In this document: piece by piece, positions 26,401-39,015 of the stretch
How the letters are laid out: the number at the start of each line of letters is the position of its first letter
How positions within the stretch are numbered: the first letter of the stretch is position 1
NCBI RefSeq assembly: GCF_015832195.1
Contig: NC_052027.1
Coordinates: 12,334,149-12,398,148 of the forward strand
Length of the DNA: 64,000 nt
Reading direction: 5' to 3'
DNA from: Motacilla alba alba
Taxonomy: Eukaryota > Chordata > Aves > Passeriformes > Motacillidae
Position numbers and translations under genes: made by a program
Notes under the pieces: model-generated
Database searches by the model: none
Told to the model about the DNA's origin: nothing
Seen by the model: only the letters and a program-made list of their open reading frames with translations

Positions 26401-29400
26401 TGGTTTGTGGTTTTGTCTTCTTGCAGGTAGAGGGTTGAAATTTTAGCAAAGTAGCTTCACTTCTAGATCACTGAACAGAGCTAATTGAATTCTGGATCTT
26501 CCCTGGGAGAGTTGGAGGTCCCTCCTGAAACACATCTAGGGTTGTGTGTGTTTCAGGACCAGCTGTTGAGCACAAGGAGCTGATGGCAATCCTTACTTTG
26601 CACTCTTCACCACCCAAGTCCTTTTGGGCAGTCTGACAAGTTTTGCTAAGCAACTGTACAAATGTCATCTTGCTTGAGGTTTGGTTTTTTGTGTGTGTGA
26701 TTTGTTTGTTTTTTGACCAAATGGAAAAAGTGACAGAGCAGCGCTGGTAACAGGTGCCTCAGCCTCAGTGCAGAGCTGAAAGGGCTGGAGAAAGACAAAT
26801 AGAAAAGTTATTTGCTTTTTGCCTGGAAGAGCTCTGTTTTATGTACTGTGCCTGCCCCATACAACTTTCATGCTTTTGTGTTTTCACTGAGCAACAATGT
26901 GTGTAAACCATGAAAGAATTGAATTTTTCAGTCACCTGTTTTCTTGAGAGTTGTATTATGAGCAAAATAAGCTCTGCAGAAACTATGAAAATTATTTATT
27001 ATATTCATAATGGTTTACAAGAAAATGCTGGAAAACTTTCTAGCCAAGCTACACACCAGCTTTTTCCTTAACTCCTGGTGTTTATTGCTTCTGCAGTGGC
27101 CAATATACATAAATGGAGGTGCCTTTTCAAATTTTTTTAGTGTGTACTTTCATGGTTTCTCAGATAATATTTCTTCAACTAATTTTAAGTCTCATTGCTA
27201 CAAAAAATGGAAGACCAGAGAACACTGTTTTCTTGAAATGAAAATCTTTTTAGTTCTAATGGAGTAATACATAATGTCCAAAAGGCTGTAAAATTTTAGT
27301 GTGATTGAGAGACAAGTAGCAGTGCAGTGGATTATCAGCACTCATTTCAAGTTGCAGTGCGCACAAAGGTGACTCTGTGATCATGGTTTATAGCTTGCAG
27401 AAACTCTGGTATTTTTCTTTCAGTTTGTAGTGACATTGATCGTTGGCCACCACCAGTGCCAGGGAAAGTTCTGCAGTTGCCTATTATGGGTCTTATAATA
27501 AAGGTAAGGACTCCTGCACTTGTTCCTCTCTGAGGGTGTTTTCCCCACCTTTCACTGTACGCCTTTTCCCCACCTCCACTGTGCAGTACTGCCTTGTGCC
27601 TTGTTTTCCTTGTCCTGTTCTTCCAAACAGGAGTGGATGTTTACAGCACTCAGAGTGAAGGTCTGGGAGATCTTGATTAGGTGCTTTAATTGAGGGGAGG
27701 AGGGGAAGATCTTTTATAGTGCTTAGGTTAATATTTAATTTTAGTAATTACTAAAAAGTGATGTTTCAATGCAACTACTAGTTGCAGTGTCTGTATTATC
27801 CCTCTGGAATTTGCATTCTAGGAGACTTTAGTGCTAATTATGTTTGTCAAATCAAACATAAAGTAGCACTTGAAAATACTGAAAGTTAAATTCCAGTCAA
27901 GCAAATTAAATATATTAATGAAAATCATTCTTATTCTTGAAAGTTGACGAGTAAAAATCTTTTTTGTCCCGCACACCAGAAATAATTGCTTGTACTGTTT
28001 ATATTTTTTAATGGCAGTGAAATATGCCTGAAGAAAGCTATTAAAGAAGTTGTATGTAGGGCATAGTGAAGAACTGTTGAGTTTAAACAGTGGTTAAGAA
28101 CTGGGCCTCTGGGAGTTGTATAAATTTCATAATCCATATGAAGTGCAGTTAAATGGATTTGATGAAGTTGGAGGTTATAGGCAGAAGTAAATTCTCAGCA
28201 GATACTCTCAAGTTTTTGGAAAGACATGTGTGCATCACCAGGGAGAGAAAGAAGTTTCTGAAACTATACTAAAAGCAGAAATTTAATAGAATGGTTCTGG
28301 ATGCTGGGTGATGAGGAGTGTCAGATAAGTCTTCTTTGGGTATTGCCTGCATTTACCTCATCAATAATTCTTACCCACGAGAACTGGAATTGCATTCCTA
28401 AACTGAGTAAAGCCATAATTACTGTCCAGTGATATTGTCCCTGGTTTTTATACTGCTCGGGCAGTTTTAAGTGTTGTGTGTAAATGGCATCCATTTGTGC
28501 ATACCAGCTTCCACTATGATTAAATTTGTAGTACTCAAGACATACAGATGGAAACTGTGAGGCCAGAGAAGCATACTTATGTTCAGACTATTTGGATTCT
28601 GGCAAGTCTCACTTGGCTTAACATCTTGATGTTTTAGGAGAGAATTTTTTCTAAAAGTAATTCTGTATCATCTTAGACCTCCAAGACCTTATTTCAGATC
28701 ATTCTTTCCAAAATTTAGAGGTATTTTTATTGAAATTACAGTAACAATTTTGACGTACTTTACTAATAATCTCTTTTTAAACTGGAGTATTATTTTCATA
28801 TTCCATTATTCAATTTGCAATTGGAAATTCTGTAGGTGGAAGTTCTGTAGAGTTAATAAGCATTATGCTGTAGTATATCCTCTCAAAGTATTACAGATTT
28901 TCTCTAAGTCAGCATTTTAAGTGTCTGCTGGGTTCAATACAAGGGAAATTAAATCTTTCTTTTTCTTTCCAAGTTGCGGATTCCAACATATCGTGACAAG
29001 CCTGGAACAACACCGATAGTGCAGAATATGCACCAGGTAGTGATTAGATACTGATACTGTGTATAGCCCAGACAAAGCTGGAGATCTGCTTTCATTCTTT
29101 CAACTTCTTAGTTAGAAAAGATTGGTAGCAAATTGTCATATACTATGATAATAATGAAATCCACAATCTTTGAAACTTTGATTGGAGTAGGCCAGATCTG
29201 GATTCTTCATAGAAAGGATATTCTGTTCCAGTTACCCTAAGCAGGGAGAGGTATCTAGGTCCTGGAAGAAGATAGATGGCTGACACAATTACTAACCTGA
29301 ACATCCTTTTAATGTTTGGATAGTTTGGGTTTTTTTGAGGATGAATACAGAATTAAAAGTCTTTAGCCTTAGAAGATGTTTATAGAACCAATCTGTCTGT

Positions 29401-32400
29401 GTCTTCATGTGCAATTGTTCAAAAGAGCTTCAGTATTTTATATATTTTCTGGACTGAAAGCCACATCCTGTTAATGGTGGGGGGGAGGTGGGGGATGTGT
29501 CTTGGGAGATCTCTTGCTCATAGAACACACAGGTAGTTGTGGAGATAATGTACTATATACTGCAGCAGTACATGAATAATTAGACTATATCCTGTCTACT
29601 GTCTGTAAGCATTTAAGGGAAACCATTTCATTTAATACCTAGGTGTTCTGATGACTAAAAACCAAGCATTGCGATGTCTTTTAGGCAGATGCTCAGATCT
29701 CCATGGCTTTACCGACTGTTCATGAAGTAGATCTTTTCAGGTAGGAGTTTGGACTGATTAATTCCTAGCTGTGAACTCCCACATGTTTTTGATTTATGAC
29801 AGTTCCTTAACATATCTCATGGCTTGTAAGCTAACATTTATCAGTGTTGATTTTATTTTTTTTTCTGTAAAGTTTGCTAAAACACAGTTTTGACAATATA
29901 CAGGCTGAAACTGCAATAGATAAGCAAGTTCATTAAATGTTCCATTTTACAAGAGTATTTTATTCTTCAAATTACTATTAAAATACTACCACAAACTTCT
30001 TCTTTATGCCTTTATTAACCAGAAGAAATACGCATTTTATGATGTCAAATGTATTAAAATACCTCAATCTGTTTCTAGGTGTTTCTGCCCGGTGTTCTTC
30101 CACATTCAGATGCTCTGGGAGCTGGTGCTGCTGGGAGAACCACTTGTTGTGATGGCACCATCACCAGCAGAATCTTCAGAAACTGTGTTGGCCCTTGTTA
30201 GGTAAACGTAGTAGAGCTTTCTAACTATGGCTAAGGGAGTTAGTGTAAGATTCCAGCTGAGTGGACCTTCATTCGATCTGAGTGTGATAAAGCATTACAA
30301 ATTTTAGATTTGCTTGTGTCTTTCATGAAGGTTTGCACTGAGTACATAAACCAAGCTCATCCTTCTTGTACCTTGCAGCTGTATTTCCCCACTGAAGTAC
30401 TGCAGTGATTTCAGGCCATATTTCACCATCCACGACAGTGAATTCAAAGAATACACAACTCGCACACAAGCCCCGTAAGTAAATCAAACTATCTGGAGAG
30501 GATGCTGCTCAAAGCCACTCATAACCATGATTTTGTATTAAAATACTGTTTAACTATTCTGGATTTCTATCATTAGAGAATTAGGTTTAGACTGTTTTCT
30601 TTTTTTGTGTGAGATTATCATGCAAAGTGCAGTAATTAGCTGATGTAAGTTTTTATTCCAGTTAAATAAGAGAAAGAAGTTACAAAACAATGCCATAATT
30701 AAACTAGGCTTGACTTTCATAGGATACTTCTCTACAGAATAAGTCAAACTGCAAGTATGAACCCAAGGAAAGTTCTTGCTTTTTCATAAGGGTTTGTCTG
30801 TGCAACACCAGCTCCAGAGCAGCTCCTTGGGATATTCTGCTGTGTTTTAATTTTTAATTAACTGCTAAACAAAGTGACTTGTAGAATTCAACATCCTTAC
30901 AGCTATTTTCTAAAGCTAAATGCTAGTTGAGACAAATTAAAAATCAAATATCGCTTCACTAAATTTATTAGGTTATTAATGTAAATAAGTCAGAAATTAT
31001 TTTTTTTAAGAGTGTGAATGTCCAAAACTAGTGATGTTTGAAACTGCTTTAAAGACACATTTTTTTCACCCTTCATTTTTTTTTAAATTCTGCTTTTATT
31101 TTGAGAGCATACACCTCCAGTATTTCTTAATATATGTTATTTAAATACAGCTTGATTTCGGAATGGAGTGCATTTGTTAGATTCAGTGATCTTTTAATAG
31201 ATAAATTTCTTCTAATGTCAGAACAGGCAGAGGTTGTTGATTTGGACTTTGTTTGCTTTGTTGTTTTTTTGACTATAGTGTTCCTCTCAATTGGTGTATT
31301 GCCAGAGATAGAGCAGTGGTGAAACACATAAACACAGGCAATATGTTTTAGATTGTGTTCCATGGGAATGGTTATGCAGTATGTAATTTAGTTTCTAAAA
31401 ATAATTCCAGGAAGAATTTGGTTAAACTTTAGTAACCCATGTTTCAAAATTCCATCCACTCCTCTGTAGCAAAATAGAAAGGTTGGTCACTACAGGGATT
31501 AGTATTTGAAACAGAGCTGAAATTGCCCTGACTTTCTTATAGAAAACAAAAAGCTGGAAAGATTAGAAATAGGTTTTTAAAACCATGGCTCTAAGAAGGT
31601 GAAGAATCCAAATGATGCCAATTCTGTGTCTTTTATTATCTTAATAATCGAGGGGAGCAGGGAAGCTTCTGGGTAGTGTACAGAAAGTGTTTGGGATTTC
31701 TGAGACCAGTCTAACAAAATGATGATAAACTATTTTTGAGATGGCAGTTTGAGTGAGACTTACTGCTGCATTCCTTAGCTGATGTTTGACAGTAAAATGG
31801 ATGGCAACCACTCTATTAAAAAACATGTTCATACCTCATCATATTAGTGCTATAAGTCCCAAATTTTGCAGGCCCATGCTGCAGCAGCAGCACTGTGCTC
31901 TTACTGCCTCTTGTTCCCTGTGTGCCCCTGTGCACCCCCCAAGCCATGTGCCAAGCACAGAGCAGGCAGAAAAATCTGGCAGAGCGTGAGCTGGGGCACA
32001 GTGCTCTTAAAGTGCTTGTGCTGCATCACTTGATAACAGCTGCTTAAAGCAAGTGGGATTTTAAGTGTCTCATTTTCTTAATGACATGCACATTCAAGTA
32101 CTGAGAGTTTGTTATCATCAAACCTTGAAAAGTAGCAATTTGTCTTTCAAATATTGGTCAGATTCCTGCTCATAAAAAAAAAAAAACAACACAAACAAAA
32201 CCCAACACATCACAAAACCCAAATAACATATAATGTGCTGTTCTCACCATTGCAAGTGGGCAGAATTTAGCCAAGTCTAAGCAGATGATGTCATTTTTAT
32301 TCTATTCAACAGCAATTGTTGTTGTTTGTACTTTAAGATACCTGTCTTGTTTTCTAAAACATTGAAACTTTGATAAACATTTGTGCTCTTATGTGCAATT

Positions 32401-35400
32401 TAAAATGTAACTCTTAAATACCAAAGGAAAATAATTTCAAGTTAAGAATTTAAGTTGACCTTTTCTGTTTGTTAAGGCTGAAGCTCTTGCTGTCATATTT
32501 TAAACATTGTCATTACTTTTCTAGGCCATCTGTCATTCTAGGGGTGACAAATCCCTTTTTTGCTAAAACACTTCAGCACTGGCCTCACATTATCCGAATT
32601 GGAGATATCAAACTTCCAGGTAAAATGAAAATATTTTCTACAATCCTGTGCAAAGGGATCCAACTGTGTGCTTATTTTTTTACAAACATATGTAATTATG
32701 TTCCATTTATTTAATTTAATGCTAACTAAATTTTTGTGGGTGTAAAACTGTCTAGTGAAATTAGAATCTTGACTGCTCTGTGTCTTTTAAAATCTAGTAT
32801 CTTAAATGCAAAAGATAATAATACTCATTAGTAATAATGTTCTACCTTTCACAGAATCCTGTATTTGTATCTCTATCAATAAGGTATTAAAATGAGACAT
32901 AATATATTACTGATGTTAATTTTAGTGTGAGTAGAATATAATAAATCAGTCACAGCCAGCACAGAATACAAGACCCATGTGAAAGCTATATTTGAGTGTT
33001 ACAGGAATCTAAAAAGTTGTTGGCAATATTTTGATAATATATTTCTAATCTGGCAATATGCCAGTAATTATTAATTGTTCAGTCTGGATGATTTCCTTAC
33101 AGGATTGAGTAGAATTTTCATGTAATGTTTGGATAACGTGTCAGTTGCCACCACTGTAATTATTGTGTGAAATTGCTGAATGTAGCTGTTTGCTGCTGCA
33201 GGTTCACTATGCTCTTCTGACAGTGGCAATGCATAAACATGCAATTAAGATAAAACACCATAAAATTAATTTTTGTAGAAGAACTTAATTTTAACTTCTG
33301 AGTACACTGAATTAATAAAGGATTGTGTACTGTATTCAATATAATTAGGCAAGGTTTTGCTTAACTTCAAAATACCATGACTGTCTATGGTCAGAATACC
33401 TGTGGGGGCTTAGGGCAGTGTGGGGAAGAGTTACTTGGCTGCTGTGTAGCTAATGTTTGGAAAGCAGAATCTTAATTAAACTCTGCAAATCCATATAAAC
33501 AGGTGGCCTTCAAATCTGATATACAGTTTCAAGTATGAAATTCTAGTTTTGATGTAGCTATGGGAAATGCTTAGTCAGGAAGTTCTAGAGATGTATCTGT
33601 CTGACCTATCTTTAAAAATTTATATTTTATTTCTTTGGGGACAAAGAGGGATTCTGATTATTTTTTTGGGTTTTTTTTTCTTCGTTTTCCTTGCACTCTG
33701 CAGTTCCAAGAGTAATGTAACTGTTACTATTTCTAAAGTCAAGCATCCAAATAGATCTAGGAGGAAGGTTCTGACGAGGCTGCAAGACTGTGAAGTGTTT
33801 AAGTTCTTCTGGTTGGAGCAGGATAAACTGAGAAAACAAAAGCCCTTAGTATGGCCTATGACAAAGGAGATTTTAAGAAATTTTCTTACAACACTTACTC
33901 CATAGCTACTATTTTATTTTCTTCTATACAAATTTTAATTATGCCAAGGTACCAAAGATTTGTTCCCAAAAGCATTTGCACTAAGGGAAAGTGGAATAAA
34001 AATATGAAATTAAGAAAATAATTATTCTATGCTACGTATCTGTATGTTAATTGTCTGCTTGGATTCAGAAGATCATCCTTTGGTTGGTTTTGTTTGTGGG
34101 TTTTTTTTGGTTCACTCTTTGCTTTTTTGGGTTTTTGTTGGTTTTCAGGTATTTTTTTTTCTTTTCAACAAGGACACTTACATGAAATGAAAAGTCTGTT
34201 TGCTGTTATTCATAGGTTTGCTGGGTGTTTCTGGATATATATTTGGATTCTTGTCAATGTTTCTAATGTTTCTTACAATATTAGATTGTCTTCAAGTGAG
34301 GTGGCTTTATGTGTTTTGGCAGGTGAAGTTCCAAAGCAGGTGAAAGTGAAAAAACTGAAGAACCTAAAAACTTTGGACTCTAAACCTGGTAATAACTTCA
34401 GAGTTAAATTGCCAGTGTTTTCATTTTAAAAGGTGTACCTAGTGTCTCCTGTGGCTATATGCTGCTTTTTTTCTTTAGGTGTTTATACTTCTTACAAGCC
34501 ATACTTGAACAAAGATGAAGAAATCGTTAAGCAGTTGCAAAAGGTAACGGTGTAGATCAGTTCTTAATGGCAACTGGTTTGTGTATTTTGTGTAGTGTTG
34601 GACAGTGGTTTCATATAAGGCTGCACTTAGTGCAATTGAAATGAAACTGGATTCTGGTTCCTTTGCCCCAGTTCATAACAAAACAAAATAGATGTATATA
34701 CATCCTCGATGTAGAAGGACTGCTGCCTTGTTAGCAGCTTCTGTAACTGTATGAATGGTGGACCTCAATAAGTTAGCTTAATAATTTAGAGAATTAAAGG
34801 TATTTTATCTGTTCATCTGTTGAGGTTTTCCATCCTCTGCCACCCCCACTCTGGTCTCTTTGGTCTAAAAGTCTCACACATGAGGTGTGTAAGAATCAGA
34901 GCTTCCAGATTTTAACTGGTTTTCAAACACTTTTTTATAGAAACGCTTCTTTCCTTGAGTTTCTTTACATGAAAATAAAAAAAAAAATCAATAATTGCAA
35001 AGACAAATGTCTGTACAAAAGAACTTGATGCTGTTGCTTTCCTTCCCTGGCTCAGGGTAGGAAGTGCTGTGTGTGGGCATATGGCAAACGAATACAGATT
35101 GACAATAAATATTCATAAAAAGTAAACCCACCACAACTACCTACATACTTTGGAGTAACAGACTGACTGTGATTTGTTGTTTTGGGTTTTTTTAAGGGAG
35201 TCCAGCAGAAGCGTCCTACAGAAGCACAGAGTGTGATACTTCGGCGCTATTTCTTGGAACTGACGGAAAGTTTCATTATTCCTTTAGTGAGTTCTTAGAG
35301 TAGTGGGGTTTTTACATAAGCAGTAAGGAGTAGTTTTTCTGGAGTTACCCTAAGTCCAGTAGCTCTCCAGTGTGCCCCTGGAATCAAGCCTGGGTCCAGC

Positions 35401-38400
35401 ACAAGGCACAGCTGCCTCCTGCTGTCACACCTGACACTTGGCAGTGGCCCCACTCTCTGTGCCTTGGACACCTTGGGGCTCTGGCCGTGCCTGTACCAAG
35501 CCTTGCTAGAGCAGAGATGTCCACAGCTCAGACAGTCTTCTGTGGGTTAATTCTAACTCTAATGTTTGGGTAAGGGACTCAGAAAATCTCTTCCAAACGC
35601 TTGATGCACAGCATGGTTACTGCTTGGAATCACCCACAATACAAAGGTACCCGTGGATTGTTTCCAAAGAAAAGAGAGATTGTTTACCAGTGGCTTAAGT
35701 TCAGGATATAGCTATTCTGTGTGTGCATTTGCTTCCCATCCTTCTTTGCCTCGTGTCCTTCTTGAACTTTACTGGCTCAAAGTTCTGGAGTTGGGAAATG
35801 CAGTCTGTATAAGATAAGCTCCTTCTTGTTTTCTCATGTGGTAAATACGCACATCCCCACCCTGTACTAACACTGGGAAGAGAAAATGCTGTGGTCACAA
35901 GCAATAAGTAAACACACATGTGGACTCGGTGTCTTTAATACTGGTTATGCAAACAACCTTTCCTTTTCCTTTCCCCAGGAACGTTACGTGGCAAGCTTAA
36001 TGCCTTTGCAGAAATGCATATCACCCTGGAAGGTGAGGAAGTGTAATCTGAATGAGCTGGAAATTGGTAATTAGAGAAATTAAGGTCTGCTAATTTTTTT
36101 TTTTTTGTCCGTAGAGTCCACCACAGCTGAGGCAGTTTAGCCAAGATGACTTCATGAAGACATTGGAAAAAGCAGGACCACAGCTCACCTCAGGTTTAAA
36201 GGGAGATTGGATAGGACTTTACAGGTAATTTCTTTCATCAGCATAAAAAATTATTTAAATTAAAACAGATCAGTAATATTAATGCCATTTTTTTCTTGAG
36301 AAAACTTACAATCAGGATTGATTTGAGTAAGACTTTCTTTTAGAATATATGCTTTAATAGAAATTGATAGGACTAAGCACACTTTACTTGCTTAAATCTC
36401 TTTTTTGCTAACCTTACAGATTTCTGTAGATCAGTGTTATTTGTGGGTTTATTTTTGGTTGTAGCTTGATTCCTCCTTCCAGTCAAACACAAATGTAAAA
36501 ATTAGGCTGTTTCAAACTGAGCCTTGATCTCTTTTTACCTAAAATTCCCTAATCTTTATTGTGTTTCAGACACATGTTTCTCAATCCTTGTCCTAATTAC
36601 TAAAATTAATGTTAATCTCTACTTTGGAATATTACATCTTTTTGAAAGTATATAGAGAAAGTGTTCTAGTATCTGGCTCAATCTCAAATACAATTACATT
36701 TGATGATGTAGAAAACCCTGTTACCACATTGTACTTAAATATAAAATGTATTTTTCTTTGGTGTTTTACCAGGCATTTTTTGAAATCGCCAAACTTTGAT
36801 GGTTGGTTTAGGAGCCGGCAGAAAGAAATGACACAGAAGTTAGAGGCCCTTCATTTAGAAGCACTCTGTAATGAGGTTAGAAAAATGTGTGCTTATGATT
36901 ATATTTATCATCTTGTAATAAAAATACATTCTCCCACAAGTCAGTTTTACTCCTGTTTTCATAGGTTGAACGTGACATTGTTGACAGTTTTGTGAATCCT
37001 GATCTAGCAAAACATGATTTTGTTAAACAAGTACAAGCTAGAACTAACCCAGCAAGAGAACAATATGCAGTACAGTTCACTTGTCAAAACAACTGTCATC
37101 CTTTGTAAAACCTACTTTTAGGTTTGTTGTGTATTTTAAAATAAAGTACACACACCCAGCTTCCAAAAAAAAGCTTTTTCCTCTTACTTGACAATATTAC
37201 TCCATTCAGCTTCCATCCTTGGCATCCTTGACAACATATTTTCAGTTACAATATAGTTTGTAGCTTTAGTGAATTTGACATTCTAATTGACAGCTAATCA
37301 GATATATTTAGTAAATAAGCCTACAACTGATGCATAGTAATGGAAACCTTAGAAGTGAAGTCTGTTTATATATAACAAAATGCCACATAACCATTCTGAT
37401 GTTGTAAGATCCGTTCTTTAATTAAGCTGAAGTGGGTATCAATATAATTTGAGTTGGAACAACTCATAGAGGAAGGAATTGCCAGAGGACAAGACGTTGT
37501 ACAGCCAGAGAGGGAATAAGAAGAACAAAAACAAAGTAAGGCAACACTACAGCTTTAAAGCAAACAAACCAAATTGCTCTGTTTATTTCTCAAAAGCCAT
37601 TTATTTTTATCCCTTGCCTTGTCAATTCCCAAACACTAAAAATGCAGCAAATCCAAACAGATTATTCAAATAGAGCAGACCAAATAATCTGCAGGTCAGT
37701 TATACAACTTAGACTCTATCCAACTGTATTTGACTTTAACTTAATCAAAGAATAGGAAACGTGTTCCAAATTTATTATTCATTCTGCTCCTTTATTATTT
37801 TTTCTTTTGACCCACAAAATAAATGTTTCTTTGTACATGAACAAATGTATTTCATAGGTGAGTCGTAAGGGGGTAGGGGAGCAGAACTTCCATAAGAAAA
37901 TTCACTTGATTGTATCTTACTAGTTATCAGCTGTGATCTCCTTTAATGCCCTAGAAACAGTAAGCACTGCCCTGAACTATTTTACCATTTCATTGTGCTA
38001 GCAGTTCTGATTTGGTAATCATTCACTGCCATTTGGCATTGTAGATGCTCTTTCTCAAACAGCCTGTTTGGCAGGATTTTTTTTTCCCCTTTAATTTATT
38101 TGTATTGTGTTTGTGTGCAAGTTTGCTGTTAGGTGAAGTACTGGGCAAACATGGAAATAAAGCAGATTTTGTAGTTCACAGTAAAGACAGTGCATGAGTA
38201 AAACAAGGCTAGCAAATGGCATAGGAATAATGAAAATACCTATTCTGAACATTAGGTATAGATTAAGACCTCTTTTGAAAATTACATATGTAACCATAAA
38301 TAATTCAATGTCTAATTTTTTATTTTAGAACTTGGTTTTCTGGAGTCAGAAGCATACTGAGGTAGAAACAGTGGATCTTGTCTTAAAGTTAAAAAATAAA

Positions 38401-39015
38401 CTGGTAAGTAACTGAATTGAACATGACTTAGTTACATAAAAGTGTTAAAGAGTTGGTTTTGCAAGTACATAAATTAAAATATTCATCACTGTCTAGGTAG
38501 TTTAAAGATTCAGTCATTTATTCAGGCTTTAAAAACAAAAACAGTCAATTTCAGCCATGCCTGAAAAGTTATTTGGCTTCCCAATATCATCTGGCTGTGC
38601 TGGAAGCATTGTATTGCTGGGGTTTTTTTAATTAGTAGTTGGAACTCTGTGACTGAGCTGAATCCCCAGGGAATAAGAAAACCAATTTTTGTAGTTATTT
38701 CTGAAAGTCCAAATCAGTGTTCTCACTGTTGTGTGGTTGCTGAGGAAACCTGCTGTTGTCCAAATTCCTACTCAGTCAGCAAATGAGGAACTCATTTCCC
38801 AGATTTTCTAATAGATGGCTTTGATATTTCCTAAGGTAACCTTGCATTTTTAGTACAAATCTTGTTTTCTGGTACTTTTGCAGTTGCAGGCTGACAGAGA
38901 ACATCTTCCTGTGAAAACTGACACGCTGAAAAAGCTGCAGACACATATCAATGATATTATCCTGGCACTGCCAGATGACTTACAGGACATCTTGCTCAAA
39001 ACTGGCACAACATGA
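19012..39015 (+). CDS. DENND6A: DENND6A, DENN-domain Rab14 exchange factor, 20 coding exons, 591 aa
   Basis: The protein (formerly FAM116A) is a tripartite DENN protein, a guanine-nucleotide exchange factor for Rab14 on recycling endosomes. Exons: 19012-19197, 21813-21851, 21956-21998, 24695-24807, 25782-25862, 26224-26329, 27424-27503, 28974-29036, 29685-29740, 30079-30201, 30379-30474, 32525-32619, 34323-34388, 34479-34543, 35197-35286, 35979-36032, 36115-36224, 36773-36875, 38329-38403, 38884-39015. All junctions are GT/AG, phases join without a break, and the sum is 1,776 nt; human is 608 aa. The acidic, low-complexity N-terminus (residues 1-40) leads to [20 protein letters not shown] (upstream DENN/longin part, to about 200); the central DENN part includes [20 protein letters not shown] and [20 protein letters not shown] (about 245-295) and [20 protein letters not shown] (about 333-352); the downstream part spans about 400-530. 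The lysine-rich [12 protein letters not shown] is conserved. Start at 19,012 was chosen for human-like N-terminal length; an in-frame ATG 39 codons upstream is possible. Confidence 0.97.
19730..19928 (+). repeat. Minisatellite, six tandem copies of a 31-bp GC-rich unit
   Basis: The unit is GGGACAGCTGTGGCACTGCT followed by TGGGGAGGGCA. Copies start at 19,730, 19,761, 19,792, 19,829, 19,866 and 19,897 with lengths 31, 31, 37, 37, 31 and 32. The two long copies carry an internal GGGACA-type hexamer duplication at their start. Each unit holds a CAGCTG E-box palindrome. The array keeps all three plus-strand frames open, which produces spurious ORFs. Confidence 0.96.
20431..20470 (+). repeat. 40-base poly-T tract
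   Basis: An uninterrupted T run in DENND6A intron 1, flanked by more T/G-rich sequence (to about 20,486). It does not sit at a splice acceptor. It could be the reverse-oriented poly(A) tail of a decayed insertion, but no element body was recognised beside it. Confidence 0.9.
21999..34322 (+). other. DENND6A: DENND6A introns 3 to 12 (non-coding parts)
   Basis: Introns here range from 177 bp (30,202-30,378) to 2.7 kb (21,999-24,694). They are AT-rich, with short low-complexity tracts such as an ATA run near 24,946 and an A run at about 32,176, and a long T/G-rich stretch at 34,080-34,165 ahead of exon 13. Open frames inside them are short and show no recognisable domain. No RNA gene or intact mobile element was recognised. 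Confidence 0.65.
34389..38883 (+). other. DENND6A: DENND6A introns 13 to 19 (non-coding parts)
   Basis: Several introns are very short (34,389-34,478, 90 bp; 36,033-36,114, 82 bp); the longest is intron 18 (36,876-38,328). A moderately GC-rich patch at about 35,360-35,540 in intron 15 is unidentified. Intron 18 contains the exon-like segment annotated separately at 36,965-37,145. Apart from that nothing gene-like was seen. Confidence 0.65.
36965..37145 (+). other. Exon-like segment in DENND6A intron 18: possible alternative last exon or retrocopy fragment
   Basis: After a pyrimidine-rich tract and ATAG acceptor, a phase-compatible open frame of 47 codons (36,965-37,108) begins [19 protein letters not shown] and ends NNCHPL-stop; an AATAAA follows at 37,140-37,145. 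Spliced from exon 18 across an 89-bp intron, it would replace the last 68 residues and give a 570-aa protein. It also resembles the tail of an old retrocopy, because an A8 run lies 20 bases after the AATAAA. I do not recognise the peptide. Confidence 0.35.

Noticed and set aside
36609..36995. 128-codon frame reading through DENND6A exon 18
   Set aside because: Only the part matching exon 18 is coding; the continuation past the donor is intron read-through.
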